Assembly (NCBI RefSeq): GCF_036711975.1
Contig: NW_027248940.1
Location: 5,332,001-5,396,000, forward strand
From: Onthophagus taurus
Taxonomy: Eukaryota; Arthropoda; Insecta; Coleoptera; Scarabaeidae
Reading direction: 5' to 3'
DNA: 64,000 nucleotides
The notes under the pieces are model-generated. The model made no database searches, was not told where the DNA came from, and saw only the letters and a list, made by a program, of their open reading frames with translations. The translations under genes were made by a program, and so were the position numbers. Positions 33,285-42,973 of the stretch are shown here, one piece after another; position 1 is the stretch's first letter, and each line of letters begins with the position of its first letter.

Positions 33285-35100
33285 CTAATTAATAACTAAT
33301 TGCGTCGCATCCGGTGTGAGGCGGGAAGAGGTCTTCGTGTTCACCACCATCTTCCATGTTCTGCTAAGCTCCCAGCCATCCTCTCTGTTGACGTTATTTT
33401 TATGTCGGTGAATCTCTATGGCTTCTCTTGTCAGTCTTTGGTAGTATCTGTTGTCCCTAGCCAGCACCTTTGTTTGTTCGAAGTCTATTCGGTGCCCCTC
33501 TGCATGGCAATGTTCCGGAACCGCCGACTGCTGGATCTTCTTCAGCCTTCCATGCTCCTTGATGCGGCACTCGACGTTGCGTCCAGTTTGGCCAACATAA
33601 ACCCACACCTACACGATAGTCGATAGACTCCCGCTCCTTTTAATGGAGTTAGTTTGTCCTTGGCTATCGGGAGTGTGTTCCGAATTTTGCTGACCGTGCC
33701 GTACCGCACTACGATGTCGTTCTTCTTGAGGTGCCTAGCAATTCGTTCCGTTACACCTGAAACATAGGGAAGACAGATAAATCCAAAAGGTTTCGTACTT
33801 ACCGCGTTCTCCCTCTGCTTTCGCTGCTTGATGGCCCGGTTGATGTCCCTCGAAGTGTATCCATTCTTCTGCAGCACGCCTCGTAGAAAGTGTTGCTCCT
33901 TCTTCAAGTTCTCTCCTTCACATAGTCTCGCTGCTCGCTGAAATAATGTACGGATCACGGACCTCTTCTGTTGGGGATGATGATGTGAACATCCCTGTAA
34001 ATACCTGTTGGTGTGGGTCTTCTTTCGGTATACACCAAGTTCTATATCTCCATTTGTCGTCCTGGTGACCAACACATCTAGGAAAGGTAGTTTTTTGGCA
34101 GTTTCTGTTTCCATGGTGAACTTAATCATAGGATGTTGAGAGTTCAAGTGATCCAAGAACTCTTGGAGCCGTTTTTGACCTTGTTGCCATATCACAAACG
34201 TGTCATCCACATATCGGAGCCATAGTTTTGGTTTCCACTGGCTCTTCTTCAAAATAATATATATAACTGGCGATAGTGGAGATCCCATGGCTGCCCCTTC
34301 GAACTGCTCGTAAAATTCTCCTTTCCAGCTGAAATACGTCGACGATAAGCAATACTCCACCAGATCTGGCACGTATCCTGGTAAACCCTCCGGAATGAGT
34401 TTTCGGCGAAGACCCTCTACAGCATCCTTAACTGGTACTCTAGTAAAAAGGGATTCCACGTCGAAACTTACCAACATATCCCCAGCATCCAGCTTTACAC
34501 CTTTTACCGATTCCACAAAATGTGTAGAATCCCTGACATATGATTCCGTGTTACCTGTAAAGGGGGACAGAATCTTTGCAAGATGTTTAGCCAGCTGGTA
34601 TGTTGGGGAGTTGATGGCGCTGACAATAGGGCGGAGGGGGACGTCTGGTTTGTGAATCTTCGGTAGTCCGTAGATTCTTGGTGGTACCGGCGCCTGCACA
34701 AACAAACCTTTCTGCTGTTCTGCTGGAATTCCAGTGGATTTTATCAGTTCCTTCATTTTTCTAACGATTTTGTCTGTGGGGTCCTTCTTGATCTTCCTGT
34801 AGGTGGCTGGGTCCAGTAAGTTTATCATTTTGTCGTCGTATTCTTTCCTGTCCATAACAACGGTGGCATTCCCCTTGTCTGCTGGTAACACGACGATTTC
34901 TGATTTTTCTTTTATAGATCGGAGTGCCTTCTTTTCACCAACCGTCAAGTTGGATTTTGGTGGTTTTGCTGACTTCAATACTCTCGCAACTTCTTGTCGG
35001 ATCTCTTCTGCTTTCAGTGCAGGCATCCCTCGAACAGCTGCTTCCACTTCGCAGATGATTTCCTCCTTTGGGACCTTCTTCGGGGCGATTGCGTAGTTCA
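33285..35100 (-). pseudogene. Penelope-like reverse transcriptase with GIY-YIG endonuclease
   Basis: Read from about 35097 (NYAIAPKKVPKEEII) downward. Reverse transcriptase motifs: EIVVLPADKGNATVVMD, PPRIYGLPKIHKPDVPLRPI, LVSFDVESLFTRVPV, FEGAAMGSPLSPVIYI and the active site LWLRYVDDTFVIW. The connector KKTHTNRYLQGCSHHHPQQKR follows, then the GIY-YIG domain GAGVYRLSC and VYVGQTGRNVECRIKEH. A frameshift just before YVGQTG (near 33600) splits the endonuclease, and a small deletion removes residues after KEH. The 5' end is cut at the palindrome centre. Such proteins copy element RNA with a telomerase-related polymerase. Confidence 0.9.
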
Positions 35101-35101
35101 G

Positions 35102-35797
35102 AAGAGGTCCGTGATCCGTACATTATTTCAGCGAGCAGCGAGACTATGTGAAGGAGAGAACTTGAAGAAGGAGCAACACTTTCTACGAGGCGTGCTGCAG
35201 AAGAATGGATACACTTCGAGGGACATCAACCAGGCCATCAAGCAGCGAAAGCAGAAAGAGGACACGGTAAGTACAAAACCACTTGGATTTATCTGTCTTC
35301 CCTATGTTTCAGGTGTAACGGAACGAATTGCTAGGCACCTCAAGAAGAACGACATCGTAGTGCGGTACGGCACGGTCAGCAAAATTCGGAACACACTCCC
35401 GATAGCCAAGGACAAACTAACTCCATTAAAAGGAGCGGGAGTCTATCGACTATCGTGTAGTTGTGGGAAGGTTTATGTTGGCCAAACTGGACGCAACGTC
35501 GAGTGCCGCATCAAGGAGCATGAGAGGGATGTAAGGCTGAAGAAGATCCAGCAGTCGGCGGTTGCGGAACATTGCCATGCAGAGGGGCACCGAATAGACT
35601 TCGAACAAACAAAGGTGCTGGCTAGGGACAACAGATACTACCAAAGACTGACAAGAAAAGCCATAGAGATTCACCGACATAAAAATAACGTCAACAGAGA
35701 GGATGGCTGGGAGCTTAGCAGAACATGGAAGATGGTGGTGAACACGAAGACCTCTTCCCGCCTCACACCGGACGCGACGCAATTAGTTATTAATTAG
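35102..35797 (+). pseudogene. Penelope-like 3' half: connector and intact GIY-YIG domain
   Basis: It starts at the microhomology AGAAGAGG shared with the other copy and reads KRSVIRTLFQRAARLCEG through GAGVYRLSCSCGKVYVGQTGRNVE in one frame to a stop at 35797. The GIY-YIG domain is intact here (GVY, YVG, the R of GRNVECR and a downstream E), unlike the left copy. The reverse transcriptase is missing, so the copy cannot move alone. Confidence 0.85.
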
Positions 35798-35882
35798 TTT
35801 GTAATTAGCGTTAACTGATTAGTAATTAGTTTTTCCGACTTATATATAGTTACCGATTTTTTGATCTCGTCACTTCGAACCA

Positions 35883-35924
35883 GTTTCTGAAGAAGGTTGC
35901 AACATGGCATCCGAAACGTCAAAC
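35883..35924 (+). ncRNA. Hammerhead-like motif, right Penelope tail
   Basis: Identical in layout to the motif at 33158-33199: helix I GTTT/AAAC, core CTGAAGA and GAAACGTC, helix II of GGTTGC/GCATCC. It lies 80-130 bp downstream of the GIY-YIG stop codon. Confidence 0.45.
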
Positions 35925-35995
35925 CTTTTATTAAAAGACGCACGGCAAAACCCGAAAGTTTCTAGTGTTAGTTCTAGTTTTAGTTCTAATCTTAG

Positions 35996-36581
35996 TTTAA
36001 CATATTGATAATCTTGCAAAGCAAACACATTATAATTGGAATGAGAGTAAACCCAAGTTTCGGTCATCGCAAAAATATCCAGCTCATTCTCAACTACTAA
36101 GTTAGTAACATTCGCAAAGTGAGCAGACAAAGACTGAACATTTAAATGAGCAACTCTCATTAAATTATGCATATTAAAATGACGCAGAAGAATTCAACCG
36201 AACCCACCCAAAAGAATAAAGAAAGAACTAAAGAAAATAATAATAAAATAAAGAGAAGAAAAATATAACTAATGCTATAGCACAATTTTTACTTTTTACC
36301 AATATTTTTTTTATTTTACCTTGCACAATCGGCGACGTTTGTGCAAAATCAATTAAATATATAAAAAAAAAGAAAAGAAAAATAATAATAATAATAACGT
36401 ATATGCAAAATGAAATACAATCAATTAAATACAAAAAAAGAAAAGAAAAATAATACTAATAATAACAACAAAGAAAATACACCTACGGTTCTTTCGGGTA
36501 AAACATATAAGACGATACACACCTCTGAGAACTAACCACCTTTCTGCGATTTCGATCTAGTCATTCTAGCTGGTAAAACTT
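35996..36581 (-). repeat. Inverted duplicate of the host LINE-B flank inside the Penelope complex
   Basis: On the minus strand this matches 32429-33082, including the LINE ORF2 start MRVAHLNVQSLSAHFANVTN and the upstream minisatellite. It ends within the TATCAATATG motif that marks the insertion point. The pre-insertion LINE sequence on one side was evidently copied in inverted orientation. The segment has no coding role of its own. Confidence 0.85.
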
Positions 36582-36649
36582 CTGATAAGTAATTAGTTTT
36601 TCCGACTTATATATAGTTACCGATTTTTTGATCTCGTCACTTCGAACCA

Positions 36650-36691
36650 GTTTCTGAAGAAGGTTGCAACATGGCATCCGAAACGTCAAAC
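36650..36691 (+). ncRNA. Hammerhead-like motif, third Penelope tail
   Basis: Third copy of the same motif, in the isolated tail at 36582-36755. It lies in direct orientation with the copy at 35883, about 770 bp downstream. Two direct copies are what a dimeric or multimeric Penelope transcript would have. Confidence 0.45.
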
Positions 36692-36800
36692 CTTTTATTA
36701 AAAGACGCACGGCAAAACCCGAAAGTTTCTAGTTTTAGTTCTAATCTTAGTTTAATTCACACCGGCCGTGAAATCCTTCGTACTTATATTATCAATATGT

Positions 36801-37195
36801 ATTTGCTGGGCGTGAGGTTGGTCGCGGTGGTGGTGTTGGTTTCTATATTGGGAACAATTACTCTTTCGAAATACTTATGTCAGAGGTGAATCCATTTATT
36901 GAGCACATGTGGATTAAGATCAAATTAAATAACATTACTATGATAATTGGTATAGTCTATAGACCGCGTGCAAATTTGCAGCAGTTTTGACATCTTTTGA
37001 AGATGCCTTGTCTATTTTTGTTACTGATTTTAATCTGAATGCTTTAAATATTAATGGTCCTTATTCTCGTCTTTTGTCAGCAATTGAAGCGTTTTCTCTT
37101 AAACAAATAATAACTATGCCTACACGTACAACTGGTATATCTTCTACATTGACTGATTTTATTATCACCTCGGTTAATGATGTTACTGACCAAGG
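36801..37195 (+). pseudogene. LINE-B endonuclease continuation
   Basis: After the Penelope complex the LINE endonuclease resumes (VGRGGGVGFYIGNN, MSEVNPFIEHMWIKIKLNN, VYRPRANL, then FEDALSIFVTDFNL, TDFIITSVNDVT). A small deletion removes the GDLN motif that is present in the closely similar piece at 53257-53595. It ends at 37197 where repeat X starts. Confidence 0.75.
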
Positions 37196-37197
37196 TT

Positions 37198-37391
37198 GCC
37201 ATGTCTCACGATTTATCGTGAGATCTCATGATATTACCTTTAATCTCACGATTTGACATGTACTTCTCACGATTTTATTACAAAAATAATATAATAATTA
37301 GAGTTAATAAAATCAAAGTAAAATCGGCGTTTTCAACTCGAATTTTAGGTTACTGTAAATTTCTCTATTAGTTAAGAAATTACTTAAACTA
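37198..37391. mobile_element. Repeat X, left part (TCTCACGAT-bearing terminus)
   Basis: It starts GCCATGTCTCACGAT next to interrupted LINE sequence. The matching inverted terminus (GACATGGC) is at about 55967-55974. A 20-bp palindrome with 9-bp arms (TCTCACGAT) lies at 37204-37223. MITE-1 copy 2 is inserted at a TA at its right. It is non-coding. Confidence 0.5.
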
Positions 37392-37603
37392 TAGTCCCTA
37401 GATTTACAAAGTACCACGGTGGTCGCCATTTTGGCTCAAAAGTCACGCGGGAAATTTAAAACTATTTCGTTTTGTTGATAAAATTACGCCAAATTTCCTT
37501 TCTTTTTTTCTCGTGGTACTCTGAAGAGTCGAAAGCCGTTCTTACTGCTATTTTTGCAACTCCACGACGGCATTATTTTTGTAAATAAGTGGTAACATGC
37601 ACT
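37392..37603. mobile_element. MITE-1 copy 2 (right end missing)
   Basis: It starts TAGTCCCTAGATTTACAAAG and follows MITE-1 (650-945) through GTAAATAAGTGGTAACATGC, then diverges near 37603. The flanking sequence TTACTTAAACTA on its left and ACTTAAACTG on the right of copy 3 suggest that both copies descend from one insertion in repeat X. Confidence 0.75.
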
Positions 37604-37924
37604 GACCAAGGTTTGTAAAGCGTATTGTACCAGGTTGGCCAGACTCAACCTTTTCAACGTACGAAAATATTCCCCCCCTTAGATGCCCTCATCGTGACGT
37701 CACCAGATCCAGCCGCAATACACCGTAATACGATTTCTGTTTTTTTCATTGTCATTTCGGTTATTTTATATTATAAAATAGTTTTTTTTTGTTTATTACT
37801 GATTTTTATTGTTGAAAATTTATAATTAGTGTTAAGAAACTTTTTAATAATTTCAATACCAAGGTAATTATTTACAGATAAGCTATGATTTATTATAACC
37901 CCGCATCAAAATTTGTAATTTTAG
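37604..37924. other. Leader region of the P-type transposase, no gene
   Basis: Non-coding sequence between the broken MITE copy and the THAP start codon. It has a C-run (near 37672-37679) and T-rich tracts. No P-type terminal inverted repeat or 8-bp duplication is recognisable to me. Confidence 0.4.
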
Positions 37925-39890
37925 ATGCCTGTTTCATGTGCAATTAAAAATTGTCGTTCGAATTATGTTATATCAACAGTTATTGGTTTAAATATATCGT
38001 TTTTTAACATACCCAAAGAGGAAGACGTTCGGAAACTATGGCTGATTAAATGTAAAGAGGAAGTTAATGTTACAACAGCAAGGGTGTCTTCATTACATTT
38101 TCGTCCTGAAGATTTTGAACGCGACCTACATGCGGAACTGTTGCAATTGAAACGTAGGCGGCTTCTAAAGAAGACAGCTATACCCACTTTAAACTTGGGA
38201 GCATCTCAAGACGACGTTTCAAATATCTGCGAATACCTTGATCCATCTACATCATTGTTAAATATTTCAAAAGAACCATTATCAAAGGGAAATGATGTAA
38301 ACTGTTTATTAAAATCCAGTGTAGCATGTCAAACTGAAGATATGATAACAACTGATGACACAATAAATGAATTGAAACGAAAAATATGTGAATTAGCAGA
38401 GAAAAATTATGTTTTGGAAAGAAAGTTACGTAGGAAGGATGTTCTCATAAAGACAATTAGGCGTCAAAACTGTTTTTTAAATGGAAAAGTACAACGTCTT
38501 ATGAAACATGTTACACAAAAGGATTCTAAAGAAATAAACAACATTTTAAAAAATAAAATACAACATATATTTACACCAAAGCAAGTAGAAAAAGTTATCC
38601 ATAACAAACGGATTGTAAAATGGGGTAAAGAAGATATTACAAACGCATTCACTCTTAGATATCTTAGTCAACGATGCTATCAGTATTTACGGATTCATTT
38701 AAATTATCCCCTACCAGGTTAATTTATTATTTTTACTTGTTTACTTTTATTCAATAATTTTATTGATATCAATTTATTTTATTTATGTTAGGTATATCAA
38801 CGCTAAAATCTTGGGCTTCAAAAATTAATATGAGACAGGGTATTTTACATCACATGCTACTTTTTCTATCTGTGGCTGGAAGAGGGTACAGTGATCAAGA
38901 AAGGCTTGTTGTTTTGTCATTTGACGAAATGAAAGTTGCAGAACTGTATGAGTATGATAGGAAATATGATCAAATTATTGGTCCACATTCACAAATGCAG
39001 GTTGTGAACGCCAGGGGACTGTTTGGATCTTGGCAGCAGCCAATTTTTGCCGGTTTTGATACAAGAATGACTGGTACTTTGTTATTAACATTAATTAATA
39101 AACTGCATGATATTGGTTTTGAGGTGATTGCATGTGTGTCTGATTGTGGACCCTCAAATCTTGGTTTGTGGAGAGAGTTAGGTATTACACACGAATCCTC
39201 ATATACAGTACATCCAACAACTACAAAAAAGATTTATTTTTTTGCGGATGCACCTCACCTTTTAAAATGAATTAGGAATTGGTTGATAGATTCAGAATTT
39301 ACAATAAATGACATTACAATAAACAAAACATACTTAGAAAAACTTATAAACGAATGCAACACAGAAGTTAGCAGTTGTTTTAAATTAACAATAGATCACA
39401 TCACTTTTGAAGGCGCTAGAAGGCAGAATGTCAAGTTAGCATCGCAGCTCTTATCGCATACCACAGCTACAGCATTAATTCATTATCACTCTAATCAACA
39501 AGCATCTGCGCTTAGCAACTTCATTAGTCTTGTAAACAATTGGTTCGATATTATGAATTCTTATATTCCCGACCATAGCATTTTGTTGAAATGTGGCTAT
39601 GGTAAACACCTAAATTTACAAAATGAGATTTTAAATGAAATGTACGACACAATTGGCAAAATGAAATATAAGAATAAAAGATCACTCCAAACATTTCAAA
39701 AAGGTGTGCTAATGTCCATTAATTCTTTAAAAGCCCTATATGAAGATTAAAAAACCGATTATGGTATTGAATATCTTTTAACCCATAGACTTAATCAAGA
39801 CGTGTTAGAAAATCTTTTTTCTCAACTTCGCACCAGAGGTGGATTAAATGATCTAACAAAAACTAACAGCATTTTAACGCAAATTTAATC
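37925..39890 (+). pseudogene. P-type transposase with THAP domain, broken
   Basis: Exon 1 (37925-38717) begins MPVSCAIKNC with a THAP domain (LWLIKCKEE, SSLHFRPEDFERD), then a coiled coil (ELKRKICELAEKNYVLERKL). The third zinc ligand is serine (VSSLHF, where VCSLHF is usual). A GT-AG intron (38718-38791) joins YPLPG to ISTLKSWASKI. The catalytic region follows with VLSFDEMKVAELYEYDRKYD and FADAPHLLK, then a TGA at 39268-39270 and RNWLIDSEF. A TAA at 39748-39750 precedes NLFSQLRTRGG, and the frame ends soon after. The P-element superfamily uses this THAP domain to bind its ends. I found no clear termini. Confidence 0.85.
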
Positions 39891-39897
39891 GGTTAAT

Positions 39898-40260
39898 AGG
39901 TGATGTAAAATAAAAAATTCGTATCTCAAGAACTGATTGAGATATCAAAGTGAAATAAAGTGCATTGTAAAGCAAATTTAATCTATATTTATTATTTTAA
40001 ATATCAATATCTTAAAAACTAACAGAAGTATCATAACGAGATAAAAATTATTTTAACGCAAATTTTATCTAGTGTTGGTATACCAAAAATAATTATTTTG
40101 ATTTCCTAAATCTCGTGGTTATGATGCTTTGAATAAAATTTTTCCCGCAACATGAATTAGGATGGTGTAAAATAAAAAATTCGTATTTCAAGTACTAGTT
40201 AAGATATCAAAGTGAAATAAAGTGCACTTTAAAGAAAATTTAATCTATTTATATTATTTC
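39898..40260. repeat. Direct repeat pair of about 95 bp upstream of the first odorant receptor
   Basis: Blocks at about 39900-39992 and 40162-40254 share GTAAAATAAAAAATTCGTAT and AGATATCAAAGTGAAATAAA. They are about 260 bp apart with AT-rich sequence between, no gene. The last part of this block (CATTTAATTTTCGTTAATTT) is also upstream of the second receptor near 61107, marking the left part of the duplicated region. Confidence 0.6.
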
Positions 40261-40517
40261 AAATGTAAACATTTAATTTTCGTTAATTTCGATGTAGTAA
40301 TTTTTTTGGTTTGCACCCTGTTAATAAATAAAATCAACAGTCTGTTAGTAAATGGTTATAGGTATATAAAGTATTTTTTTATTTCGAATCATTAAACTGT
40401 ACCTCATAAAAATCGATTTAATCGTTCTTAATTCCATTCCATTAAGGACAATTTCTTTAAAAACAACTCGATCGTTTGATTCACATTCATTTTGCTTTTA
40501 AACAGAGTTTAAACAAG

Positions 40518-41848
40518 ATGTGGGTTAAAACCTTAGGTTTTTTAAAAGTGGAACATTTTTTTGATCAAATTCACGCATCTCCACTTCAACCAGTTTATAA
40601 AAACAGGATCATATTAAATATTATTTTAACTTTAATCTGGATTATTTATCCCATCATACAAAAATTTATGGGTAAGTCTTCGATAAAAAAAATCTAGACT
40701 TAATTGTAATAATATTTTTTTAAGATACTCATACAGATCTTTATTCATATTTGTTCGACGTGTTCGCCTTTATAATGTACACAAATTTGGTACTGGTAAC
40801 TTTATTAATTAGTAACAAACGGGGCAAAATGATAAACCTAATGAATGATTTAAGCGATTTTAATCGATTTGGAGTTCCAACCCAGGTTCGTTTTATCGAT
40901 AATTTCGTTAAATACGGTTTCAAATATGTTTATTATCTCACACCGTACTCATATACAATTCTATGGAATGCAATGTTGTTAAGGAAAAAATGTTTTAATA
41001 ACACTCGAAACACCTGTTATTTATATTTGGGATATTATATGCCGTATAAACGCCAACCGTGGTTTGAAGGATTTTTGGTTGTACGGGAAATGTTTTTCTT
41101 CGTTGCAGTTTTGAATTTGATTATAGGGGCGATAGCTTTGATTGCGTACTCGTTTGAATTGATTATAATTCGTTTAAAACATATTACTTTGTTAATAAAT
41201 CAAATTAAATTTAAAATTGGGGATAAAGAAAACGTACAACTGCGCCGAGTTTTGCAGTATCATCAAGAAATTTTTAGATTGTTTAATTTTGTTTATAAAG
41301 TTTATGGAAAACTAATTGTGCTACAACGAATTTGTAGTGTTGGGTTCATTATTTTAGTTGCTTCAGCGTTTGCTTTGGTTAGTATTTAATTGTGTTATTT
41401 AAATTATTTATCATTTGTATCATATTTTTAAGCGATTCGATATATTTGTTTTTTGTGTCATGATCTCATGCTTATTATCTTTGATGATATTTAATTCAAT
41501 TGGACAACGTATTATTGATGCGGTAAATAATTAAATATACTACGAGATAAGAAATTAATCTTTTTAATTTTAGAACGTTTCTTTAACTGAGGCTATTTAT
41601 GACATGAATTGGTATGATGCGGATGTTAAACTTAAAAAGGACGTTTTGGTTTTCTTGTGTTTAAGTCAACTCACTTTTAACATCAAATTCGGGATGTTGG
41701 GTGTTGTGTCTTATCCTTCAATGACTGGGGTAAAATAATATAAAAAAATATTTGGAGAAAAATTAACATAATTTTATTGCAGGATCTTAGAAAATGTTAT
41801 GCTTGGTTTAGAACAATTTCTACTTTGATTTCAAAAAAGAAATTTTAA
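40518..41848 (+). CDS. Odorant receptor, copy 1 (five exons, 372 aa)
   Basis: A seven-transmembrane insect odorant receptor of the 7tm_6 family, which forms ligand-gated channels with Orco in sensory neuron membranes. Exons are 40518-40671, 40725-41377, 41433-41522, 41574-41729 and 41783-41848. All introns are GT-AG and frames join cleanly (FMG|DTHTDL, FAL|RFDIF, IDA|NVSLTE, MTG|DLRKCY). The C-terminus shows the family pattern WYDADVKLKKDVLVFLCLSQ, NIKFGMLGVVSYPSM and CYAWFRTIS. Hydrophobic segments IILNIILTLIWIIYPII and AVLNLIIGAIALIAY are membrane spans. The paralogue at 61367-62700 shares every splice site and about 87% of exon-2 residues. No stop or frameshift. The ligand is unknown. Confidence 0.9.
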
Positions 41849-41906
41849 TCACCATTTAAAAATTTAATATTAAAAGAATTGTTGGATATAAATTTAAATT
41901 AATAAA

Positions 41907-42075
41907 TGTTTAATTTTAAACTCATCTTCTTCTTCTTTATCATGACATACATCTTTATTATGACGCTATAGCCCAAATCGAGTCTTGTTCTCCTCACTGT
42001 TGCGGCTCCAAGCTCTTCACTCACGATATCGCCTGTCATTTACTTTGAATCAGGAGTTTGCTATTATACGAAACA
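41907..42075 (+). pseudogene. Possible secreted-protein exon downstream of receptor copy 1
   Basis: It starts MFNFKLIFFF like the frame at 62761 but closes at a stop after MTL. Another frame keeps QIES...CC. The match to 62761-62905 shows it is part of the receptor duplication. I do not recognise the protein, and whether it was ever a gene is uncertain. Confidence 0.35.
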
Positions 42076-42090
42076 TTTTTTGATTAAAAG

Positions 42091-42176
42091 AATAATTTTA
42101 TATGAATTGCTTTAATTTAAATTTAAATTAAACGAGTAATTTAAATTTAAATTAAAGCAATTCATGTGAAATTATT
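42091..42176. repeat. 86-bp hairpin with 40-bp arms
   Basis: Arms at 42091-42130 and 42137-42176 are inverted copies with two mismatches around the loop AACGAG. The inner arm is TTTAATTTAAATTTAAATTA. It lies just where similarity between the two receptor loci ends, so it may mark a breakpoint or a small foldback insertion. Confidence 0.8.
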
Positions 42177-42555
42177 GACTTATTTTTCTGTTAATAATTA
42201 AAGCAGGAGTATAAAATGACGTTTTTTGAAAAAATTGTTTCAATAATAGATATTTATGTACCAAGTCAGCAAAGTAATTTTTTATCGAACGAGTCTGAGT
42301 TTGCGAGTCGAGCGAGCGAAGCGAGTAACGGGCGAGTTCGATTCTACACAATCGCTGATTGTGCACCTCCTATTTGATCAAATGCCGATCTTAATAAGGT
42401 TGAAATAAATTATATGTCTGTAAGTATATGTATACGAATGTGCAACATGGCATTAACAACACAATACAATATCACTTTTATTAAAAAACAGTAAACCAAA
42501 TTTTTCAAAAAATACAACCTATTTTTACAAAAATAGAAAAGTAGAACAACGATAT
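42177..42555. repeat. Repeat mosaic between receptor copy 1 and BEL
   Basis: No gene. 42250-42345 resembles the hairpin MITE at 31205-31330. 42346-42535 resembles the Ginger-type terminus at 13985-14130 and, inverted, 30683-30745. The BEL/Pao target GATAT is at 42551-42555. Confidence 0.6.
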
Positions 42556-42775
42556 TGGAGAAATCTGCAACGAAATACCACCAATTGGAAATCTGTAATT
42601 ATCGGCCGTTGAGTCGATAAAGCAGTGAACACGATTAGATGACAGTAAGAAAAGAAGAAGTCCAGAAGAAGTCGTTGAGAACAGTAGTGAAAAAAGATTG
42701 TTTTATTTTAAAGTATAATAGAAAGAATGTGATGATGTTTTAAAATGAATAAAGGTTAATAAAGAAATATAAACA
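42556..42775 (+). repeat. BEL/Pao 5' LTR
   Basis: 220-bp LTR with TG...CA ends, preceded by GATAT. It would hold the promoter and polyadenylation signals; AATAAA occurs near its end (about 42747-42752). Confidence 0.9.
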
Positions 42776-42973
42776 AACATGGTCCTTCGAGAAGCCGGAT
42801 ATATCGGTAAACTGGTTGAAAAAACTGAAAATTAAGAAAAAATCCACGTTGGGCGTGACACGGCTGAATCCACCATTTTGACGACAAAAGTTTATAAAAA
42901 CGAGTAAGTGAGTGCTGAATCCCTCTTTGTTTTTATCTGATCCCTGTTCCTAACCTTTTGATTACGATTTACG

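Larger units (their letters stand above)
33083..36788. mobile_element. Penelope-like complex with inverted flank capture
   Basis: Flanked by a 12-bp duplication, TTATCAATATGT. In order it contains a minus-strand Penelope copy truncated at its 5' end (33083-35101), a plus-strand 3' half of the same element (35102-35995), an inverted copy of the host LINE flank (35996-36581, matching 32429-33082), and a second Penelope tail (36582-36755) with about 30 bp of further sequence. The left arm 32429-33972 and right arm 35102-36581 form one inverted repeat of about 1.5 kb around 1.1 kb. The copies are nearly identical, so the event is recent. Confidence 0.85.
31366..37197 (+). mobile_element. LINE-B, interrupted by a Penelope-like complex
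   Basis: The leader and ORF1 (31366-32500) closely resemble those of the LINE at 48240. ORF2 starts at 32932. After DYQYV (33082) the element is interrupted, and it resumes at 36801 with residues equivalent to FAGREVGRGGGVGFYI. It then continues to about 37197, where another repeat begins. TTATCAATATGT is present on both sides of the interruption (33071-33082 and 36789-36800). Confidence 0.8.

Noticed and set aside
37185..37613. 13-bp direct repeat ACTGACCAAGGTT at 37185-37197 and 37601-37613 as a target-site duplication
   Set aside because: The interval contains only part of repeat X and a truncated MITE, so no single element fits; the second copy resembles MITE sequence and may be a microhomology junction.
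39268..39270. Possible programmed readthrough of TGA in the P-type transposase
   Set aside because: A second stop (39748) and a truncated end, together with a lost zinc ligand, make simple decay more likely.
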